64,000 bases of DNA, taken from NCBI GenBank assembly GCA_963674975.1, contig OY771913.1:1984001-2048000 (forward strand), given 5' to 3'. The position numbers were made by a program, and so were the translations under genes. How positions within the stretch are numbered: position 1 is the first letter of the stretch; every line of letters begins with the position of its first letter. The notes beneath the pieces are model-generated. The model searched no databases. It was not told the DNA's origin and saw only the letters and a program-made list of their open reading frames with translations. Source of the DNA: UBA4781 sp963674975. GTDB taxonomy: Bacteria > Chloroflexota > Anaerolineae > Anaerolineales > Anaerolineaceae. Shown here piece by piece: positions 58,991 through 64,000 of this stretch.

Positions 58991-61411
58991 ATGCAGTTTG
59001 GGCATTTTGATCTGGAACACAAAGAATATGTGATCACAGATCCCAGAACGCCTGTGAAATGGATCAATTACATCGGTACGCGTGATTTTGGTGGTTTTGT
59101 GGATCATACCGGCGGTGCCTTGATCTGCCGGGAAGATCCGGCTTTCAACCGCATTACGAAATATATCCAGCAGATGCCCTCTTCCGATTTCAAGGGAGAG
59201 ACGCTTTACCTGCGCATCCATACGGATAACGGATATATCATCTTTTCCCCTTTCTTTGTTCCTACTTTGCAGGAATTGGATAAATTCGAGTGTCATATCG
59301 GACTGGGATACACGCGCATCATCAGCCAGGTATACGGATTGGAATGTATTGCAACCATCTTCGTCCCGCAGGGAGGGTACTGTGAGGTCAGAGATATCCA
59401 GATAAAAAATGTTTCCGATAGATCATTGGAAGTGGATGTCATTCCACTGGTGGAATATACCCATCCGAATGCGCTGGGGCAGTTCACCAATGCCGATTGG
59501 ATTCCCCAGACCATGCAGAGTGAAGCCATCCATCAGCAGGATGGCAGTATGCTCTTACTGCAGTATCCCTTTATGAATAAAGGTAGAAAAGAGAATTATT
59601 TCACATCCAATTATCCGGCATCTTCTTTTGAAACGGATAGAAAGAAATTTCTGGGAGCCAACGAATACGGCAGCTTTCGTGATCCTCTTTCACTGCATGC
59701 TCCAGAATTGTCCAATTCGGTGGCACTGCGGGGAGATAACATTGCAGCCCTGATGCACCACCTGGGAAAATTGGAACCAGGCGAGAAGAAACAGATCATT
59801 ACCCAATTGGGGCAGGCAGAGAACCTCATGGATACAGAAAAATCGATCACTGTAAACAGCCAGCCCGATCATATAAAGAAAGAACTTGCAGCACTCTCAC
59901 AGTTTTGGCAGCGCTATTTGGAAACTTTCACAGTGGAGACTCCTGATGCAGCCATGAACGCGATGATCAACCTCTACAATCCGCGCCAGTGTTTCACCAC
60001 ATTTACCTGGTCGCGCTACCTTTCCTACTATCAGGTGGGTCTGGGCGCGCGCGGCATTGGCATCCGGGATTCTTCCCAAGATTTACTGGCAGTATTGGCT
60101 GCCCTGCCTGAAGAGAGTAAAAGCTTTTTAGAATGCTTGCTCACCTTTCAAAAGGTAGATGGCTCTGCCATGCACCAATTCAATCCATTGACCAACATTG
60201 GAAGCTGCGGGGATTCTATGGAGATGGAAGACCGCTACCACTTTTACAGCGATGATCATCTCTGGCTGGTTCTGGTCACAACCGCCTACCTCAAAGAGAG
60301 CGGCGACCTGGAATTTTTAAAGAAAACCATTCCATATTATGAGAAAGATCGTAATGAAAACCCGTTGGAGCAGGGTACTGTTCTGGATCATATTAAGCGT
60401 GCCATCACCTTCACCAGCCAGAATGTGGGCAGTCATGGTATCCCGCTGCTGGGTTTTGCCGATTGGAATGATACGGTAAATTTACCCAAAGGGGCTGAAT
60501 CTTTCCTGACCGCGAATCTGTTTGGATTGGCTCTAAAAGAGCTTTTCCCGATCCTCAAGGCAGCAGGTGAGCAATCTCTGTTAACGACTTTCGAAGAAAT
60601 GTATCAAGAAATGCAGCACAGGGTGGAAAATTGTGGCTGGGATGGAGCCTGGTATCTGCGCTATTTCGACCATGAAGGAAAGGCAGTGGGTTCCCATGCG
60701 AATGAATACTGCCAGATCTACCTGAACGGACAGTCATGGGCGATGCTGTCGGGTTTTGCATCCATCGAACGAGCCGGAACAGCCATGGCTTCTGTTTTCG
60801 AAAAGCTGTTCACCACCTGCGGTCTCAAGATTTCCACCCCTTCATTCAACGGCTATGATCCCATTTATGGCGGCATTACCACCTATCGACCGGGCACCAA
60901 GGAAAACGGAGGGATCTTCGTGCATCCCAATCCCTGGGCGATGATCGCTGAAACAATGCTGGGTAATGGTGAGCGTGCCTATCAGTATTACTGTGCTACC
61001 AATCCAGCTTTGCGCAATGAGAAAGCGGATGTGTATGAGTGTGAGCCGTATGTCTATGCTCAAAATGTTCTCAGCGATGAACACCCACAGTTTGGATTGG
61101 CGCGCAATTCCTGGCTGACCGGAGCAGCAGCCTGGCATTACATTGCTGCTACGCAGTACATTCTGGGCATCCGCCCCGCGATCGAAGGGCTGTACATCGA
61201 TCCATGTATTCCTTCAACGTGGGATGGTTTTGCGATTACCCGCAAATTCCGGGGAAAAACTATTCATATTCAGGTTCACAATCCTTCTCATGTTTGTAAA
61301 GGAGTGTACTTTTTACAGCTAGATGGAAAGAAAATTAATGGCAGCCTGCTGCGCTGTGAAGATATGAAGAATGATTCACATGTTGAAGTTTGGCTGGGAA
61401 AAGAAGATTAA
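58991..61411 (+). CDS. Second GH94 phosphorylase, specificity unknown
   Basis: This 806-residue paralog of cellobiose phosphorylase keeps the fold: MQFGHFDLEHKEYVITDPRTP at the start, LGARGIGIRDSSQD (351-364), catalytic D494 in GFADWNDTVNLP, and RNSWLTGAAAWHYIAATQY at the end. The catalytic-loop surroundings differ from the cellobiose type (NDTVNLPKGAES instead of NDCLNLNCFS), and the aglycone-site region around 155-240 differs as well. A different acceptor, such as a longer or differently linked glucoside or an aldonate, is likely. It is last in the rightward operon and is convergent with GH130. Confidence 0.88.
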   Translation: MQFGHFDLEHKEYVITDPRTPVKWINYIGTRDFGGFVDHTGGALICREDPAFNRITKYIQQMPSSDFKGETLYLRIHTDNGYIIFSPFFVPTLQELDKFECHIGLGYTRIISQVYGLECIATIFVPQGGYCEVRDIQIKNVSDRSLEVDVIPLVEYTHPNALGQFTNADWIPQTMQSEAIHQQDGSMLLLQYPFMNKGRKENYFTSNYPASSFETDRKKFLGANEYGSFRDPLSLHAPELSNSVALRGDNIAALMHHLGKLEPGEKKQIITQLGQAENLMDTEKSITVNSQPDHIKKELAALSQFWQRYLETFTVETPDAAMNAMINLYNPRQCFTTFTWSRYLSYYQVGLGARGIGIRDSSQDLLAVLAALPEESKSFLECLLTFQKVDGSAMHQFNPLTNIGSCGDSMEMEDRYHFYSDDHLWLVLVTTAYLKESGDLEFLKKTIPYYEKDRNENPLEQGTVLDHIKRAITFTSQNVGSHGIPLLGFADWNDTVNLPKGAESFLTANLFGLALKELFPILKAAGEQSLLTTFEEMYQEMQHRVENCGWDGAWYLRYFDHEGKAVGSHANEYCQIYLNGQSWAMLSGFASIERAGTAMASVFEKLFTTCGLKISTPSFNGYDPIYGGITTYRPGTKENGGIFVHPNPWAMIAETMLGNGERAYQYYCATNPALRNEKADVYECEPYVYAQNVLSDEHPQFGLARNSWLTGAAAWHYIAATQYILGIRPAIEGLYIDPCIPSTWDGFAITRKFRGKTIHIQVHNPSHVCKGVYFLQLDGKKINGSLLRCEDMKNDSHVEVWLGKED

Positions 61412-61439
61412 TTTCAAAAAGTGATAGATTCGCCGGCGC

Positions 61440-62492
61440 CTATGCACCCATTTGAAGAGCAGATATTCCGAATTGCCTGAAAATATCCACTTTTGAAGGA
61501 TGTGCTTTGACAAAATCAATGATCTCATTGATATAACCAAAAGCCAGGCAGATAACCGTATCTGCTCCCCCATAATAGATCGCGATCCGCCCACTGTCTC
61601 CATCTACCAGAGCTGCGCCGGGGAAGACCACATTGGGTACATCACCCACCTGTTCGTAAAGGGTTTGAGGCGAAAGCAGGTATGGTTCGCTGCGGGCGAT
61701 TACTTTCCATGGCTGCTCCAGATCGAGCAGCGCTGCACCAAAGCTGTAGGTAAAGCCGTTGCAGGAGGTGAGAACGCCATGATAGATCAGCAGCCATCCT
61801 TCACTGGTTTCGATGGGGATCGGTCCGGCACCCACTTTAGTTGCCTGCCAGCCGTAGGTGGGACCCATGACAAAGCGATGACATCCCCAGTATTTCATAT
61901 CAGGGCTTTCGCTGTAGAAAATATCCCCAAAAGGCGTATGCCCGGTGTCGCTGGGACGGCTGAGCATAGCGAATTTCCCATCGATCTTCCGTGGGAACAG
62001 CACCCCGTTGCGGTTATAGGGCAGGAAGGCATTTTCTAATTGGAAGAAATCTTTGAAATCATAGGTATATCCAACGCCAATGGTGGGTCCGTGATATCCG
62101 TTGCACCAGGTGACGTAGTAGCGATCTTCAAGCCAGGTAACCCGCGGATCGTAGGAATATAGAAAGGTCATTATCTCTTCATTATTCTTTTCTTCTGCTT
62201 TCCAATGGATGCGTTCATCAGATAACTGCCAGTCAATACCGTTATCACTGAACCCAACGTGTAATTGCTGAATGCGGGTCTTTGTATCACAGCGGAAAAC
62301 TCCGACAAACTTGTTATTAAAAGGCACTACTGCGCTGTTGAAAATGCTGTTTGCGGAGGGGATCAGATCGCGTGGGATGATGGGATTTTTTGAATAACGC
62401 CAGAGGATATCTTTGCTTTCAGCGGGTCTTTCTTCCCATGGAATATTGGGCAGGGGAGGACAGTTTTTCAGCAGCTCATATTTTCCGTTCAT
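61440..62492 (-). CDS. GH130 beta-mannoside phosphorylase
   Basis: The 350-residue five-bladed beta-propeller enzyme splits beta-1,4-mannosides with phosphate into mannose-1-phosphate and the shortened sugar. The catalytic Asp is D115 in SYDPRVTW. Other marks are FNSAVVPFNNKFVGVFR, NRNGVLFPRKI, LSRPSDTGHTPFGDIF, GAGPIPIETSEGWLLIYHG and IAIYYGGADT. Length and motifs fit the mannooligosaccharide phosphorylase subgroup (GH130_2) better than the mannosylglucose phosphorylases (GH130_1), though this needs alignment. It lies 15 bases after the epimerase gene on the same strand. It is cytosolic. Confidence 0.9.
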   Translation of the reverse strand: MNGKYELLKNCPPLPNIPWEERPAESKDILWRYSKNPIIPRDLIPSANSIFNSAVVPFNNKFVGVFRCDTKTRIQQLHVGFSDNGIDWQLSDERIHWKAEEKNNEEIMTFLYSYDPRVTWLEDRYYVTWCNGYHGPTIGVGYTYDFKDFFQLENAFLPYNRNGVLFPRKIDGKFAMLSRPSDTGHTPFGDIFYSESPDMKYWGCHRFVMGPTYGWQATKVGAGPIPIETSEGWLLIYHGVLTSCNGFTYSFGAALLDLEQPWKVIARSEPYLLSPQTLYEQVGDVPNVVFPGAALVDGDSGRIAIYYGGADTVICLAFGYINEIIDFVKAHPSKVDIFRQFGISALQMGA

Positions 62493-62507
62493 TTTTTTCC
62501 CTCTCTT

Positions 62508-63698
62508 TTATTCTGATAATCGTTCGATCATCTCAAAGCACATGCGGCTCTCGTGATAAGCGCTTTCCCATGGTCCTATCTTGGGGCTGGTCTGGTCGAC
62601 TGCGCCATTAGCTGTCAGGCGCTTGAACCATCCACCGTGTTCTTTATCAATAAGTTTCTTTTGAATGAAATCCCAGCAGATCTGGCTGGCTTGCATTAAT
62701 TCCGGTTTATGCGAAAGCTGGTATGCATTGTAGAATCCGATCACAGCTTCTGCCTGAGGCCACCATTCTTTATCATTCTGACTGATTTTATCTATCGTAC
62801 CTTCCTGGATGATGCTGCCATCGGCATCTATTCCGGTAGAGAATACTGTTTCCGCCAGTTTCAATGTGATGGACCGGATCTTTGTTTGGGTTGCAGCATC
62901 TCCTAAAACGCCGGCAGCTTCATCAAGCAGCCAGCTGCCCTCGATCTCATGCCCGCAGGAAATGCGATCGGATAACGACTGCCATTTTTTATCTAGAAAG
63001 AGTTTGAAATGTCCACTTTGTGGATCGATGATGTGTTCGATGAAATCAAACAGCAGGGTTTGCAGACTGCTGTGCAGGGTGTCGTCTCTCCAGGTACTCA
63101 ACAGATTGGTGTATGCCTCGATCAGATGCAGTAATGTGTTCATCGATTTACTGCAGTTCATGTCTTTAGGGCTGAGACGCATATCTGCCAGTGGAGAGAA
63201 ATCGTGGGTGCTTCCTTCGATATACCCCCCAAATTGAAGATCACGGGCATGTTTTTCGATGAGATAGTAAATAGTAATGGCACGCTCAAGGCTTGTTGGA
63301 TTATGGGCTGCTTTAAAGAACTCGCTGTAGCCGTAGATGCCAAATGCCTGTGCATAATACTGCTTGCGGTCGGAAACGGGATTTCCCTGTCGGTCGACCG
63401 ACCAATACAATCCCTGATATTCTTTATCCCAGAATGCAGAATTCAGATAATCGTAAGCTCTTTGTGCGATCTGCAGGTATGCTTCTTTTTGATACAGGAT
63501 ATAGGCACGGGAAAATGTCCACAAGATCCTGGCACAGGTCACCGCAGTTCGGGAGATATCGTTATCGATCTGCCCATCATTGTAAACAGCGCCAAAAAAA
63601 CCGCCGTTTTCAACATCGGGGGCGGTTTTCGTCCAGTAGGGCAGAATGTTATCAAGCAGTTCTTTTTCGAATTGTGATCTTGTGAATGATTTATTCAT
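62508..63698 (-). CDS. Cellobiose 2-epimerase (AGE family)
   Basis: This 396-residue (alpha/alpha)6-barrel protein epimerises the reducing-end glucose or mannose of beta-1,4-disaccharides, turning mannobiose into mannosyl-glucose or cellobiose into glucosyl-mannose. Catalytic histidines correspond to H250 in GHEIEGSWLL and H382 in AYHESRMCFEM; WWPQAE (312-317) and MNTLLHLIEAYT (186-197) are also typical. It groups by motif with cellobiose epimerases rather than N-acylglucosamine epimerases. ATG 63698 is likely; the ribosome site is weak. A LacI-type operator lies 28 bases upstream, tying the gene to the divergent locus. Confidence 0.9.
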   Translation of the reverse strand: MNKSFTRSQFEKELLDNILPYWTKTAPDVENGGFFGAVYNDGQIDNDISRTAVTCARILWTFSRAYILYQKEAYLQIAQRAYDYLNSAFWDKEYQGLYWSVDRQGNPVSDRKQYYAQAFGIYGYSEFFKAAHNPTSLERAITIYYLIEKHARDLQFGGYIEGSTHDFSPLADMRLSPKDMNCSKSMNTLLHLIEAYTNLLSTWRDDTLHSSLQTLLFDFIEHIIDPQSGHFKLFLDKKWQSLSDRISCGHEIEGSWLLDEAAGVLGDAATQTKIRSITLKLAETVFSTGIDADGSIIQEGTIDKISQNDKEWWPQAEAVIGFYNAYQLSHKPELMQASQICWDFIQKKLIDKEHGGWFKRLTANGAVDQTSPKIGPWESAYHESRMCFEMIERLSE

Positions 63699-63725
63699 CA
63701 ATAAACCGTTGAAAAAGTTGAAATA

Positions 63726-63741
63726 CTGGGAACGCTCCCAA
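63726..63741. promoter_or_regulatory. LacI-family operator 4, upstream of the epimerase-GH130 operon
   Basis: CTGGGAACGCTCCCAA matches operator 1 at 15 of 16 positions. On the minus strand a TACAAT box lies just before it. It is nearly 22 kb from the regulator gene. Confidence 0.75.
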
Positions 63742-63814
63742 CTATTGTAATTTTACCATGAATGCGGCATTCCAAACGGTTGAAAGACTCCGCTTTCAAT
63801 AAGAAATATGGGTT

Positions 63815-64000
63815 TTATTTTTTTGAAATTATGGAATTTTTCTTGGTATTTGTCAGCACAGTCCCAAGCGTGGCAATTAATAAACTGATCCAAGCTTGAA
63901 TAGAGAGTGTATCGCCCAGAAAGATCCATGATAGCAGCGCGATCTGCACCAGCATGGAATTATTGATGATCCCGGATTCCATTGCGCTGAGCACCTGCAG
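63815..64000 (-). CDS. EamA/DMT transporter, C-terminal fragment
   Basis: The minus strand encodes 61 residues up to a TAA at 63815-63817, entering from the window edge. LSAMESGIINNSMLVQIALLSWIFLGDTLSIQAWIS matches the ninth and tenth helices of an EamA-type exporter (an L-W-FLGE-L motif), followed by a short lysine-rich tail. The rest of the gene lies outside. It is upstream of the epimerase gene on the same strand but is separated by the operator region, so probably not part of that regulon. The substrate is unknown. Confidence 0.75.
   Translation of the reverse strand: MQVLSAMESGIINNSMLVQIALLSWIFLGDTLSIQAWISLLIATLGTVLTNTKKNSIISKK

Noticed and set aside
1..64000. CRISPR arrays, tRNA or rRNA genes, insertion sequences and prophage genes
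   Set aside because: I saw no regularly spaced repeats, no cloverleaf with a TTC arm, no rRNA core sequences, no transposase or integrase motifs and no terminal inverted repeats around gene blocks.

Overview
The window is about 64 kb of moderately AT-rich bacterial chromosome. It has ordinary Shine-Dalgarno starts, frequent TTG/GTG starts, and no RNA genes, CRISPR array or insertion sequence that I could see. The mix points to an anaerobic, sugar-fermenting member of the Chloroflexota, most likely class Anaerolineae: a mitochondrial-type citrate synthase, many GAF/PAS signalling proteins, multi-span glycosyltransferases, Opp-type sugar ABC transport and intracellular phosphorolysis of beta-glycosides. 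This placement is inference from gene content, not from a marker gene.

Region 1 (1-8 kb) holds the oxidative half of the citric acid cycle. Aconitase and isocitrate dehydrogenase run leftward. Divergent from them run an IclR regulator, citrate synthase, a threonine-synthase-like enzyme and an aminotransferase. The IDH carries the Asp-Ile pair that marks NAD-dependent enzymes. A 15-bp palindrome lies just downstream of the iclR promoter.

Region 2 (8-34 kb) is mixed housekeeping and envelope. It has DegV, small membrane proteins, and MscL with a zinc-ribbon tail. An NfrB-like glycosyltransferase with HEAT repeats faces a GAF/HD-GYP protein, which is divergent from a GGDEF protein and a PAS/GAF protein; this may be a c-di-GMP-linked envelope-polysaccharide module. 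Three large membrane GT-C-like proteins and a tandem pair of flippase-like proteins follow, the second of them frameshifted. Then come a TetR-controlled GH13 amylase with two matching operators, a DMT exporter, a PAP2 phosphatase, GyrI-like and AlkD-like proteins and an isochorismatase-fold hydrolase.

Region 3 (34-41 kb) is a PTS locus. It has a DeoR repressor, ribulose-phosphate-3-epimerase-like enzyme, EIIB, EIIA, EIIC, a 6-phospho-beta-glycosidase, a DUF7916-like TIM-barrel protein and RpiB. DeoR and EIIB are transcribed from overlapping divergent promoters. The combination suggests import and hydrolysis of a beta-glycoside whose sugar phosphate then needs isomerisation and epimerisation.

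Region 4 (41.7-63.7 kb) is a LacI-controlled beta-glucan/glucomannan oligosaccharide locus. It has a five-gene Opp-type ABC importer, an MFS transporter, GH2 beta-mannosidase, GH3, GH94 cellobiose phosphorylase, GH5, a second GH94, and, running leftward, a GH130 mannoside phosphorylase and a cellobiose 2-epimerase. Matching LacI-type palindromes sit at the lacI promoter, upstream of the ABC operon and upstream of the epimerase, so one regulator probably controls both arms. None of the glycosidases has a signal peptide, so breakdown is intracellular. The window ends in the C-terminus of an EamA transporter.
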